Source: a virus
Strand: one strand, 5' to 3'
Length of the DNA stretch: 64,000 nt
Virus record (IMG/VR): IMGVR_UViG_3300027736_000024
Coordinates: 1 to 64,000 of that record
In this document: piece by piece, positions 8,969 through 17,519 of the stretch
Position numbering within the stretch: the stretch's first letter is position 1
Layout: every line of letters begins with the position of its first letter
The notes under the pieces: generated by a model
The model's input: the letters and a program-made list of their open reading frames with translations, nothing else
Databases searched by the model: none
What the model was told of the DNA's origin: nothing
Program-made: the position numbers and the translations under genes

Positions 8969-10164
8969 TGGCAACAACACAGATATATGATGGTACTCCT
9001 ATAGCAATTTCTGGATCAACTCCGTTTGGTTTCTATGATAATGATAGTCAATACCAATCAGACGGACCTAAAGTAGCAAACTATGTTGCAAGAAAATTAG
9101 GATACCCTGTAATGGAAGTTGAACTTCAAGATATAAACATATATGCGTGTTTTGAAGAAGCTGTATCTGTCTATTCAGAAGAATTATATCTATCTAAAAT
9201 TAAAGATAACTATTTAAGTTTAGAAGGAGGATCAACTGGATCTGTATTAAATAATACAGTAGTTGTTCCAAATCTTAATGCAATAGTAACTATAGCTGAA
9301 AACTATGGAGCACAAATTGGCATTGGTGGTTATTCTGAGGTATATAAAGCTCCTTTATATTTAACTGCTGGTAAACAAATATATGATTTACAAGCCTGGG
9401 CTCTTAGCGGAAGTCTAATAGAGCCAGGTGATAGTGTTGTAATAAACAAAATATATTATGAAGCTCAACCAGCTATTAATCAATACTATGATCCATATAT
9501 TGGAGGATCAATAAACTATCAAGGTGCAACAGAAAATTTTGGTTGGGCTTCTTATTCTCCTGGATTAAATTTTGTATTATTCCCTGTATATTGGGATATT
9601 CAAAGAATTCAAGAAATTGAAATGTCTAACACTGTTAGAAGATCTGCATATTCTTTTGGAATAGCAAATAATAAATTAACTATATTTCCTTTTCCTGAAA
9701 TAGACGGTATTGTAGTTTGGGTTGACTATTGGAAAAAAAGTGAATTAGCTAGTATAAGTGGTAATAGTCCTTATGGAAGTGGAACGAGTAGTACTAGCGG
9801 TCCATCTTATGGAGGTGGATTAATAACAAATCCATCAAATGTGCCATATACAAATGTTACATATAATCAAATAAACCAACCAGGAAGACAGTGGATCTAT
9901 GAATTTACATTAGCTCTTGCATCTGAACTTTTAGGTTTAGTAAGAGGTAAGTATACTCAAATACCTGCTCCTGGTTCAGAAGTTACTCTTAATGGCGCTG
10001 ATTTAATTTCTAAAGGAAAAGATACTCAAGCCGCATTAAGAGAAAGATTAAGAGGCGATTTAGTAGATCTAAGCAGACAAGCTCAATTAGAAAGAAAACA
10101 ATCAGAGAATCAATCTATTTCAAGTACTTTAAATGAAGTACCCATGTTTATTTATATCGGATAA
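8968..10164 (+). CDS. Neck/head-completion protein, possibly gp13-like
   Basis: 398 residues. After a short Gly/Ser head, the segment LGYPVMEVELQDINIYACFEEAV (read in parts) matches a pattern common in phage connector or neck proteins, where an early PV-x-VEL motif is followed by an acidic helix. The rest is beta-rich, with a Gly/Ser loop near 265-290 and a helical Arg/Glu-rich C-terminus. It is coupled to phoH and followed by two tail-completion candidates, the order expected for T4 gp13-gp14-gp15. Assignment to gp13 is tentative. Confidence 0.5.
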   Translation: MATTQIYDGTPIAISGSTPFGFYDNDSQYQSDGPKVANYVARKLGYPVMEVELQDINIYACFEEAVSVYSEELYLSKIKDNYLSLEGGSTGSVLNNTVVVPNLNAIVTIAENYGAQIGIGGYSEVYKAPLYLTAGKQIYDLQAWALSGSLIEPGDSVVINKIYYEAQPAINQYYDPYIGGSINYQGATENFGWASYSPGLNFVLFPVYWDIQRIQEIEMSNTVRRSAYSFGIANNKLTIFPFPEIDGIVVWVDYWKKSELASISGNSPYGSGTSSTSGPSYGGGLITNPSNVPYTNVTYNQINQPGRQWIYEFTLALASELLGLVRGKYTQIPAPGSEVTLNGADLISKGKDTQAALRERLRGDLVDLSRQAQLERKQSENQSISSTLNEVPMFIYIG

Positions 10165-10173
10165 ATTTATACT

Positions 10174-10665
10174 ATGGCTTTATTTGGAACTATAAATGAC
10201 ATTAATACCTTTAAAATATTTTCTAGAGAATTAATAGAAGACATTATTTCCCAAGAAATAGGTTATTATAAATATAAATTAGGCGATACTCAATCCAATA
10301 TATATGGAGAGAGTATGTCTAAATATTTTATAGGTCCTGTATTAATACCGTGTTTAATAGTAAGAGGAGATTTTAATCAAGAAAGAACAGAATATGGCCC
10401 GGATACTATAAGATCTAATACCTTTAGATTTCTTACAGATCATTTAAAAGACGCTAACGTATTTCCTGAAGTTGGAGATGTTATTATGTATAATGAAGGT
10501 TACTATGAAGTAGATAATGTTAATGAGAATCAGTATATTTTAGGAAAAGACCCTCAATATTCTTATAGTCCTGATTTAGTTAATTTTGGTGACTCTTACT
10601 CTATTATATTAGAAACACATTATTCAAGTCCTGATAAACTTGGTATAGTTAAAGAAAGATTATAA
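10174..10665 (+). CDS. Neck/head-closure protein, possibly gp14-like
   Basis: 163 residues. It contains IYGESMSKYFIGPVLIPC and later PEVGDVIMYNEGYYEV, a mix seen in small phage head-closure and stopper proteins. It is shorter than T4 gp14 (256). It sits between the gp13-like candidate and the next tail-completion candidate, and its stop overlaps the following ATG (TAATG). A role in closing the packaged head and joining the tail is inferred from this pattern and position. Confidence 0.5.
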   Translation: MALFGTINDINTFKIFSRELIEDIISQEIGYYKYKLGDTQSNIYGESMSKYFIGPVLIPCLIVRGDFNQERTEYGPDTIRSNTFRFLTDHLKDANVFPEVGDVIMYNEGYYEVDNVNENQYILGKDPQYSYSPDLVNFGDSYSIILETHYSSPDKLGIVKERL

Positions 10666-11921
10666 TGGCAATACAAATAGTTAGACCTACTAATAGGCGA
10701 GAATTCATGGATAAGTTAGTTGAGCCGTATGATCCAAAATCTGGAAATCCAAATGCGGTTTTTTCTGAGCCAACTAAATTAGGTCAGCCTGAAGAAAATA
10801 GAGCCTACGAAATAAGCAATAAATCAGAGCCTGAAAAAGAATTCAATATTGGAATAAAAGATATTGATGAAGCTGTTTATTATTATTTTAATAATATATT
10901 AAAATTAAGTGTTGTTCAAAATAATACAAAATTAACCCTCCCAGTTATTTACGGAACTCCTGAAAATTGGAAAAGTGTTCAAGAAGACGGTTATTACAGA
11001 GATCAAAATGGAAAATTAATGGCGCCTCTTTTAATGTTTAAAAGGGGTAGCGTAACACAAAATAGAGGTCTAGGTAATAAGTTAGATGGAAATATGGCGC
11101 ATAATATGCAGCTATTTAAAAAAAAGTACACAAAAAGAAATTTTTATAGTAACTTTAATATATTAAATAATAGAGCACCTGAAAGTAAGTACGTAGTATC
11201 AGCAACACCTGATTATATTACTGTTGAGTATGAGTGTATTTTATGGACACATTATGTAGAACAAATGGATAAACTTATCGAGGATGTTAATTTCGCTTCC
11301 AGATCATATTGGGGTGATCCTAACCGCTTCCAATTCTATAGTTCAATAGAATCATTTACTGATAATACAACCTATAATTTAGGTGAGAATCGAGCTTCTA
11401 GAACTAATTTTACACTTAGTTTAAATGGATACTTAATTCCAGAGTCACTAAATAAAAGTATGGCTTCCATGACAACTGCTTATGGAGCTGCGCAAATAGT
11501 TTTTGGTTTAGAGTTGGCCTCAGGAACTGAGGAATTTTCAGTTAAAACAAATAAAGGAAAATCATCTAATATTAAACCGGTGTTATTATCTGATTCTGTT
11601 AATATAGTTAACAATATTACTCAAGGTGGAGCTTCCGATGCTGTAGTTACATATCTTAATATAAATAAAACAGTTGTTGCAACATTTGTATCAGCAAATA
11701 CTGTAAGTTTTTCTTCAGGTTGGTTAACAGCACCATCACCACTTCCAGCAACTAGTTTAACTAATTTTAATTTTTTTGTAAATGGTATGTATGTTGAACC
11801 ATCAAGTATAACTAGTTTTATAAATTATGGTAGCCTTTCAATTTTAACTATTGATCCGGTATTATTACAATATAGTTTTGAATCCACAGATGTAATAATT
11901 GGTATAGGAAAATTTAATTAA
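10665..11921 (+). CDS. Tail completion / sheath stabiliser candidate, gp15-like
   Basis: 418 residues. An early LPVIYGTPENWKSVQEDG block and a central YITVEYECILWTHYVEQ segment suggest a tail-terminator fold. T4 gp15 (272 residues) caps the tail tube and sheath and also has an early VP-x-xYG element. The C-terminal third is Ser/Thr/Asn-rich and beta, possibly a surface extension. The call depends on place after the neck candidates; another structural role is possible. Confidence 0.4.
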   Translation: MAIQIVRPTNRREFMDKLVEPYDPKSGNPNAVFSEPTKLGQPEENRAYEISNKSEPEKEFNIGIKDIDEAVYYYFNNILKLSVVQNNTKLTLPVIYGTPENWKSVQEDGYYRDQNGKLMAPLLMFKRGSVTQNRGLGNKLDGNMAHNMQLFKKKYTKRNFYSNFNILNNRAPESKYVVSATPDYITVEYECILWTHYVEQMDKLIEDVNFASRSYWGDPNRFQFYSSIESFTDNTTYNLGENRASRTNFTLSLNGYLIPESLNKSMASMTTAYGAAQIVFGLELASGTEEFSVKTNKGKSSNIKPVLLSDSVNIVNNITQGGASDAVVTYLNINKTVVATFVSANTVSFSSGWLTAPSPLPATSLTNFNFFVNGMYVEPSSITSFINYGSLSILTIDPVLLQYSFESTDVIIGIGKFN

Positions 11922-11924
11922 TAT

Positions 11925-12149
11925 ATGGCAAGGCTAAATCTTAAACAAGTACTTTCTAATTTACAATACAATAATACTAATTCTCAATTAGTACTAAGCG
12001 GTAGTAATGCTAATAGGCCTGACTTTGTTATATCTGGTTCTACATTTATAACATCGACTGGAAGCAAAACAGGTTCATTAACTATTCAAAATATAGATTC
12101 TTTTGGAGATTCTGGAAGCTTCTTTACTATGGATTTAGGAGACTACTAA
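11925..12149 (+). CDS. Small Ser/Gly-rich structural protein
   Basis: 74 residues, starting MARLNLKQVLSNLQ, then rich in Ser, Gly, Thr and Asn with SGSTFITSTGS, which echoes the composition of the neighbouring fibres. It starts three bases after the previous stop. It is probably a small tail or fibre-attachment component, inferred from composition and neighbours only. Confidence 0.5.
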   Translation: MARLNLKQVLSNLQYNNTNSQLVLSGSNANRPDFVISGSTFITSTGSKTGSLTIQNIDSFGDSGSFFTMDLGDY

Positions 12150-12174
12150 TATTTATAATCTGACTACATAGTCA
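12149..12174 (+). promoter_or_regulatory. ATATTTAT element plus inverted repeat in fibre leader
   Basis: A perfect octamer (12149-12156) is followed by TGACTA-CA-TAGTCA at 12161-12174. The 51-base leader of the fibre gene at 12208 therefore carries a small dyad; other fibre leaders also carry inverted repeats. Confidence 0.4.
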
Positions 12175-12207
12175 AATATTAGTACATACTAAAACCAACA
12201 AAGACAT

Positions 12208-13527
12208 ATGTCTAACCAGTATCTTAAACTGCGCCGCTCATCGGTGCCAGGAAAAATTCCTGATACAGCTTCTTTAGATTTTGGAGAAATAGCTCTCAAT
12301 ACATATGATGGCTTAGCTTTCATGAAGAAGTCTGGTTCGGCTGGTACACAAATTGTCACAATTGGATCAACTTCTGGTTCATTTACAGGCTCATTACAAG
12401 GAAGTGCTTCATATGCACTTACAGCTTCCTATGCTTTAAATGCTAATTTTAATACAGGATCATTTGCAACTACAGGTTCAAATACATTTATAGGAAATCA
12501 AACAATAACAGGATCTATTATATTTAATAGTGGATCTCGAATAACATCGACTTATTACGGTAATAATTATCCTGGATATATTGATATTGTAGCAGGAGCG
12601 CCGGATGGATTTGTAGAATTACTATCATACAATCAATCATCCTCTGTTAATGTTGATGATTATAGTGTGTATATAACAACAAACTCAAGCTCACAATTTA
12701 ATTTATGGGAATTTAAAAGGGATGGTAGATTACTAGCTCCTAGAGGAATAGAAGCACTTTCATTTACTGGATCATTACTTGGAACCGCATCTTTAGCACT
12801 TCAAGTATCTACTAGTATATCTACACAAAATCAACAACACAATGTCTTGTTTATTGATACATCAGGACCAGGATACATTCAAGTAGATGGAGGTTTAAGA
12901 TATAATCCTAATCAAGATTTATTAACAACTACCGCATCATTTGCTCTAACAGCATCATCAGCAGACAACTTTACAGTAAGAGGTACATTAACAGCACAAA
13001 CGATTGTAGCTCAAACCATTACTGCATCAACTGAATTTATTACTGGTTCTAGTAGATTTGGTAGTTTACTTACTAATACGCATCAATTTACAGGATCAGT
13101 TAGTATAACATCAAGTCTATTAGTAACCGGTCAAGTTAATGCATCAGGAATTACCGGTTCGCTATTTGGAACAGCAAGTTGGGCTCAAAACGCTATAACA
13201 GCATCTTATGTTGCTGCCGCAAATGTTGCTGGTCTATCCTTATTTCAAATAACAACAGGCAGTATAACAGCTAGTGTAGGAATAGGTCCAAGTAATTTAT
13301 TTTTAATAAATTCTGCAAGTACAGAATATTTTAATATTTCTAGTAGTGGTAATACAACTATTAATAGTAATTTATTTATAATAAAAAATTTTACAACCCA
13401 AAAACCTGTATTAACAATAAGTCAAAGTATAGTACAATTCGCAACACAATCTTATGAACCAACAGGATTAATAGAAAATGGAAGTATTTGGTTTACTTCT
13501 ACAAATTTATATATAGGACTAGATTAA
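12208..13527 (+). CDS. Tail fibre protein with fibre-anchor head domain
   Basis: 439 residues. The N-terminus (LKLRRSSVPGKIPDTASL, then LDFGEIALNTYDG) is a head motif common at the start of phage tail fibres and tropism proteins. The body is low-complexity Ser/Thr/Ala with repeats such as GSLQGSASYALTASYAL and GSLFGTASWAQNA. A block at about 250-345 (ADNFTVRG through ITGSLFGTASWA) recurs in the fibres at 17520 and, in part, 21803. Expected to be a trimeric beta-structured fibre at the virion tail; the receptor is unknown. Confidence 0.75.
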   Translation: MSNQYLKLRRSSVPGKIPDTASLDFGEIALNTYDGLAFMKKSGSAGTQIVTIGSTSGSFTGSLQGSASYALTASYALNANFNTGSFATTGSNTFIGNQTITGSIIFNSGSRITSTYYGNNYPGYIDIVAGAPDGFVELLSYNQSSSVNVDDYSVYITTNSSSQFNLWEFKRDGRLLAPRGIEALSFTGSLLGTASLALQVSTSISTQNQQHNVLFIDTSGPGYIQVDGGLRYNPNQDLLTTTASFALTASSADNFTVRGTLTAQTIVAQTITASTEFITGSSRFGSLLTNTHQFTGSVSITSSLLVTGQVNASGITGSLFGTASWAQNAITASYVAAANVAGLSLFQITTGSITASVGIGPSNLFLINSASTEYFNISSSGNTTINSNLFIIKNFTTQKPVLTISQSIVQFATQSYEPTGLIENGSIWFTSTNLYIGLD

Positions 13528-13553
13528 AATACTTTAAATTTACTAAAATAGTG

Positions 13554-13561
13554 ATATTTAT
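13554..13561 (+). promoter_or_regulatory. ATATTTAT element upstream of a fibre gene
   Basis: A perfect octamer with context GATATTTATTA, 21 bases before the ATG at 13583. The context matches the boxes before 940 and 27011 almost base for base. Confidence 0.45.
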
Positions 13562-13582
13562 TAATGAATAAAATTAAATATA

Positions 13583-14908
13583 ATGGCAACTTGGAAAAAA
13601 GTCGTAGTTTCTGGCAGTAGTGCCGAACTAGCTGCTTTAAAAGTAGATAATCTAACATCAGGACAGGTAGTAATTGGTGGTGGATCCGCAGGTAACTTGT
13701 CTACAACAGCTATAAATGGTACAGGAAATATAGTAGCAACAACTGGAGCTACTAATTTAGTCCATTCTGGTTCATTTAGTGGATCTTTTAAAGGAGACGG
13801 TTCTGCATTAAGTGGAGTTGCCGCTAGTTTTCCTGTAATTGAAAAAACCAACATAGTAACTGCTGATAAATTCTTCATTCAGAATAGTGTAGGAGCTTCA
13901 AGTGAATTTATTACTTATGGTAACTTATTAACTGATTTAGCTGGTACTAATTTAGTAACTGAATCTAATGATAGTTTAACTTTAGCATCTACTATTACTG
14001 GTCTTACCTCGGTAAGTGCTACTGGCTTTACTGGTAGCTTTACTGGTTCTCTTATTGGAGCTTTAACAGGTACTGCATCTTTTGCAAATAATGCAACAAG
14101 TGCTTCGTTTGCCTCTCAAGCAGCTAATGCAACTACAGCATCATATGTTGTAACTGCTCAAACAGCTTCTTTTGTCACAACTGCCCAAACTGCTTCGTTT
14201 ATCACATCCTCTAATGTATTTGGTCCTAATGGTGCTAATACAATATTGAGTTCATCATTTGCTTTAACAGCATCATTTGCTCAAAATGGAGGCACTGTTG
14301 CTAATGCCTTAACATTTGGATCTGGTTTATCAGGTAGCTCTGCAACATTTAACGGCGGAACTGCAGTTACAGTATCTGTATCTGGAGCGGTTTCTTTAAC
14401 TACTAATAATCTCCCTAAATGGACGGGTACTGGATTTGCAAATAGTAATATCTCAGATACAGGTACCGCAATTTCTGTTAGCTCAAATATTCCTGTAACA
14501 GTCAATAGTAATTTAACAGTAACAGGTGACTTAACAGTTGCTGGTACTGCTAGCTTTCAAAATACACAAAATTTATTAATTGGCGATAGATTTGCTGCAC
14601 TTGCTTCTGGATCTACAACATTAACTGACGGCGGTATTATTGTTGTATCTTCAACTACAGCTAATGGAATGTCAGGTTCTGCATTCTTTCTAGAGTCACT
14701 TTCATCAGGATTATATGGTCGTTGGGCAGTAGCTGCTAATGTAAATGTTTCATCATCAACAGTATCAGCCGATGAATATGCAGTAACAGCAAAAATATCA
14801 CAGGCATCAAATCCAGTAGATGCAACACCTCCAACATGGGGTAGTTCAACAAATGGTATGGGTAATATGTGGATTACAAATGCTGGTGACATTTATATTT
14901 ATTCGTAA
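13583..14908 (+). CDS. Tail fibre-like protein (WKKVVVSGS head)
   Basis: 441 residues. It opens MATWKKVVVSGSSAELAAL, a head shared with the protein at 15473 (MPNWRKVVVSGSDASL). The middle carries Ala/Ser/Thr repeats (ASFANNATSASFASQA and similar), and the C-terminal 150 residues form a less repetitive domain (LLIGDRFAALASGS to the end), possibly the tip. A virion fibre or decoration is inferred from repeat type and neighbours. Confidence 0.7.
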   Translation: MATWKKVVVSGSSAELAALKVDNLTSGQVVIGGGSAGNLSTTAINGTGNIVATTGATNLVHSGSFSGSFKGDGSALSGVAASFPVIEKTNIVTADKFFIQNSVGASSEFITYGNLLTDLAGTNLVTESNDSLTLASTITGLTSVSATGFTGSFTGSLIGALTGTASFANNATSASFASQAANATTASYVVTAQTASFVTTAQTASFITSSNVFGPNGANTILSSSFALTASFAQNGGTVANALTFGSGLSGSSATFNGGTAVTVSVSGAVSLTTNNLPKWTGTGFANSNISDTGTAISVSSNIPVTVNSNLTVTGDLTVAGTASFQNTQNLLIGDRFAALASGSTTLTDGGIIVVSSTTANGMSGSAFFLESLSSGLYGRWAVAANVNVSSSTVSADEYAVTAKISQASNPVDATPPTWGSSTNGMGNMWITNAGDIYIYS

Positions 14909-14931
14909 TAAAATATATAAAATAAATAGTT

Positions 14932-15138
14932 GTGGCATTTTATTCTAATCAAGTTTTATCAACAGAATTGACTAATACGCCTCAAAAATTTGTTGATGAA
15001 ACAGATGAACTTAATAAGTTAGAATTAGAATATATGTTGGAGCTATTAAAAAATGCAGATTTAAAAGGATATCAAATTGAAATGTTTTATAATCTAGCAT
15101 TTAAACTGCAAAATCAATATTTAAAAAAAAATAAATAA
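14932..15138 (+). CDS. Small helical protein, paralogue of the next gene
   Basis: 68 residues starting at GTG in the context aatagttGTG, which matches the GTT-ATG starts used elsewhere. It is helical and charged. The core ELEYMLELLKNADLKGYQ, then FKLQNQY, aligns with the next gene (EIAFIRQSLDL, then VKLENEY), so the two look like tandem paralogues. Set between fibre genes, they could be fibre chaperones. That is inference. Confidence 0.55.
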   Translation: MAFYSNQVLSTELTNTPQKFVDETDELNKLELEYMLELLKNADLKGYQIEMFYNLAFKLQNQYLKKNK

Positions 15139-15146
15139 TAATCGTT

Positions 15147-15365
15147 ATGGACATTTTTTCAATCGACGTAACTCCTCAAGAGATTGCGTTTATTCGTCAA
15201 TCCTTAGACTTAGTACAAATTTCAGGTAAAGACGCTAAATTCTTAGCAAATCTACAAGTAAAATTAGAGAACGAGTACTCTCAGATCCAAGCAATAAAAG
15301 CAGAAGAAGAAGAAAAGAAACAAGCAGAGCTTCAAGCTATTAAGACTAAGGAAAAAAAGTCTTAA
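15147..15365 (+). CDS. Small helical protein, paralogue of the previous gene
   Basis: 72 residues. The N-terminal two-thirds align with the protein at 14932 (phage-specific pattern E-x-x-F-x(4)-L, a central G-K/Y, then KLENEY), and the C-terminus is a Lys/Glu/Ala coiled coil. Candidate fibre-assembly helper; no family recognised. Confidence 0.55.
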   Translation: MDIFSIDVTPQEIAFIRQSLDLVQISGKDAKFLANLQVKLENEYSQIQAIKAEEEEKKQAELQAIKTKEKKS

Positions 15366-15373
15366 AAAATCGT

Positions 15374-15440
15374 ATATTTATAGGAGAAGCAACTCTGTTG
15401 GCCCTCACGGGAAGTAGGCATATACATGGCATAAATGTAT
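15374..15440 (+). promoter_or_regulatory. ATATTTAT element and structured leader of a fibre gene
   Basis: A perfect octamer (15374-15381) is followed by a 91-base leader with two hairpins: CCC-TCAC-GGG at 15402-15411, and ATACAT/ATGTAT at 15422-15440 with a seven-base loop. No gene fits in this gap. The leader may control mRNA stability or translation of the fibre at 15473. Confidence 0.4.
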
Positions 15441-15472
15441 GTATCTAACCACAGAATAAATTATAAAATAAC

Positions 15473-16042
15473 ATGCCAAATTGGAGAAAAGTTGTCGTAT
15501 CTGGCTCAGATGCGAGTTTAAATTCATTATATGTACTAACTAGTGTAACTGCTAGTGTATTCTCAGGTTCACATACAGGTTCTTTATTTGGAACTGCGAG
15601 TTGGGCTCAAAATGCTGTAACAGCATCATACATTTTAAACGCGGTAAGTTCATCATTTGCAACTAGAGCTATATCTGCATCTTATGCAGATGACTTTACA
15701 GTAAGAAACTTATTAAACGTTGATTCTGCGTCATTAGATTATCAACAAAATTTAGCTGTAGCAACAGGATCATTTCAAACAATAGTTAGTGTAGCTACAG
15801 GTTCTTATAGATGTGCTTTCTTCGATTATGTAACATTTAGTAGTTCAATAGTCAGAGCAGGAACCGTCGTTTCAACTTGGAGTGGTTCAGCAACAGAATA
15901 TTATGAAAACTTTACAGCTGATTTGGGTGGTAGCACATCTATTGTTATATTACAAACAGCAATAAGTGCAAGCAATATAGTATTACAAGCAGGAATTTCA
16001 GGTTCCGCTTGGTCAGTTCGTTCATTAGTAAGATTATTATAA
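15473..16042 (+). CDS. Short fibre-like protein (WRKVVVSGS head)
   Basis: 189 residues. It opens MPNWRKVVVSGSDASL, the same head as the protein at 13583. One GSLFGTASWAQNAVTASY repeat follows at about 42-60. The C-terminal ~100 residues form a compact beta-rich domain similar in style to the end of the protein at 17520. Likely a short fibre or adaptor of the tail. It lies two bases before the first LamG gene. Confidence 0.65.
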   Translation: MPNWRKVVVSGSDASLNSLYVLTSVTASVFSGSHTGSLFGTASWAQNAVTASYILNAVSSSFATRAISASYADDFTVRNLLNVDSASLDYQQNLAVATGSFQTIVSVATGSYRCAFFDYVTFSSSIVRAGTVVSTWSGSATEYYENFTADLGGSTSIVILQTAISASNIVLQAGISGSAWSVRSLVRLL

Positions 16043-16043
16043 T

Positions 16044-16745
16044 ATGGCATTTTTTAGAGGCCCAAATATGGTTACAAATGGTTTAGTATTAGCACTAGAT
16101 GCTGCCAATACAAAAAGCTATCCGGGCAGTGGAACTGTATGGAGAGATTTAAGTGGAAGTAATATTAGTGGATCATTAATTAATGGACCAACATTTAGTA
16201 ATACAAATAACGGTGTTATTGTATTTGATGGAACTAATGATTATGTAGATATTAACAATACTTATACTTTTACCTCAAGTTCAAATTTTTCAGTTCAATT
16301 ATGGGTTTATTTTTTAAATCATTCTGATAGACCTACTGCTGCTGCTGATATATTTGGAAAGGGACACTTCTATGCTAATACATGGGACATATGGTTGTAT
16401 AATACACATCAGATATCTTTTGAAACAAGAGGAAATACTACAGGTATAACTGATAATTTAGATACTAGTGCATTAGCAATAAATACTTGGCATAACTTTG
16501 CTGCTACTTATAATAATACAGCTAAAAGCATTTATGTAAATGGTAATAGAGTAGGTACTTCAACTTATCCCGGTCCGGGGGACTTTACTAATGGTTTTAA
16601 TGTATATATTGGATCAAGACAAGGAGATCTTTCTAGAAGTTTAAGAGGTCGTGTTGCAATGACTTGTCTTTATAATCGATCTCTCACTGCATCAGAAGTC
16701 CTACAAAATTATAATGCAACAAAATCACGCTTCAATCTAACATAA
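16044..16745 (+). CDS. LamG/concanavalin-like adhesin 1
   Basis: 233 residues. NGLVLALDAANTKSYPGSG opens the protein, then VFDGTNDYVDI, FSVQLWVYF, WHNFAATYNN and SIYVNGNRVG, the typical strand order of a LamG/concanavalin-like jelly roll. It ends with LQNYNATKSRF. These folds bind carbohydrates, so a receptor-binding role on the fibre tip is likely but inferred. It is the first of five paralogues (16044, 16747, 19409, 20087, 20765) that share both ends and diverge in the middle. Confidence 0.75.
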   Translation: MAFFRGPNMVTNGLVLALDAANTKSYPGSGTVWRDLSGSNISGSLINGPTFSNTNNGVIVFDGTNDYVDINNTYTFTSSSNFSVQLWVYFLNHSDRPTAAADIFGKGHFYANTWDIWLYNTHQISFETRGNTTGITDNLDTSALAINTWHNFAATYNNTAKSIYVNGNRVGTSTYPGPGDFTNGFNVYIGSRQGDLSRSLRGRVAMTCLYNRSLTASEVLQNYNATKSRFNLT

Positions 16746-16746
16746 T

Positions 16747-17457
16747 ATGGCATCATTAGGTGGACCAAATATAATAACAAATGGATTAGTGTTAGCGCTA
16801 GATGCTGCTAATACTAAAAGTTATCCTGGTAGTGGAACTACTTGGGGGGATTTAAGTGGTAATAATAATAGTGGTAGTTTAATTAATGGTCCTACATTTA
16901 GTAGTTCAAATAGTGGTATTTTAACATTTAATGGAACTAATCAATACATATCAACTCCTATACAAAACTTAAGTAGACCATGTACATTTTCAACATGGGT
17001 AAATTTTAATAATCTAACCGGATATCAAACACTTGTAGGTCAGGATACTTCAACAGCAATAGCAAGAGGCCGGTTTTATTTTCAAAAAGCAGGTGGTACT
17101 ACGGAAGGGTTAATATTAAATGTAGTAAATTTTTCTATGGTTTTAAGTAATAATACAGTAGTGGTAGTAAATGCATTAAACCCAGTAGTAACTAATCAAT
17201 GGTATAACTATAGTGTAGTATTAACTACTACAAGTTTAAGTTTATATGAAAATGGAATATTACAAAATACTGTAAGTGATAGTAACACTTTTTTAACGCC
17301 AAACACAACAATTACACTAAATGCAGGATATTATGCAGATGTTATCGTAGATTTTGTAAATGGTAAATCGTCTTCATTTTTAATATATAATAGAGCGCTC
17401 TTAACAACAGAAATCTCTCAAAACTACAACGCAACAAAAGCACGTTTTGGTCTATAA
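16747..17457 (+). CDS. LamG/concanavalin-like adhesin 2
   Basis: 236 residues, with the same opening (NGLVLALDAANTKSYPGSG, then DLSGNNNSGSLINGP) and the same ending (NYNATKARFGL) as its neighbour. The middle is diverged: CTFSTWVNFNN, WYNYSVVLTT and SLYENGILQN mark the jelly-roll strands. It starts one base after adhesin 1 stops, indicating tandem duplication. Candidate carbohydrate-binding tail component. Confidence 0.75.
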   Translation: MASLGGPNIITNGLVLALDAANTKSYPGSGTTWGDLSGNNNSGSLINGPTFSSSNSGILTFNGTNQYISTPIQNLSRPCTFSTWVNFNNLTGYQTLVGQDTSTAIARGRFYFQKAGGTTEGLILNVVNFSMVLSNNTVVVVNALNPVVTNQWYNYSVVLTTTSLSLYENGILQNTVSDSNTFLTPNTTITLNAGYYADVIVDFVNGKSSSFLIYNRALLTTEISQNYNATKARFGL

Positions 17458-17474
17458 TTAAACCCTTATTTGTT

Positions 17475-17510
17475 ATATTTATATATGTCCCTTTGGAATA
17501 TGAAAAAAGG
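17475..17510 (+). promoter_or_regulatory. ATATTTAT element and short dyad in fibre leader
   Basis: A perfect octamer (17475-17482) is followed by CCTTT (17490-17494) and AAAGG (17506-17510), which can pair across an 11-base loop. The start codon is at 17520. Confidence 0.35.
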
Positions 17511-17519
17511 ATAAAATAA

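Noticed and set aside
13561-14892. Several minus-strand open frames of 74-111 codons opposite fibre genes
   Set aside because: They mirror Ser/Thr/Ala-rich coding repeats, have Pro/Val/Ala shadow composition and no start context; likewise minus-strand frames at 23038-23637 opposite the Gly-rich gene.
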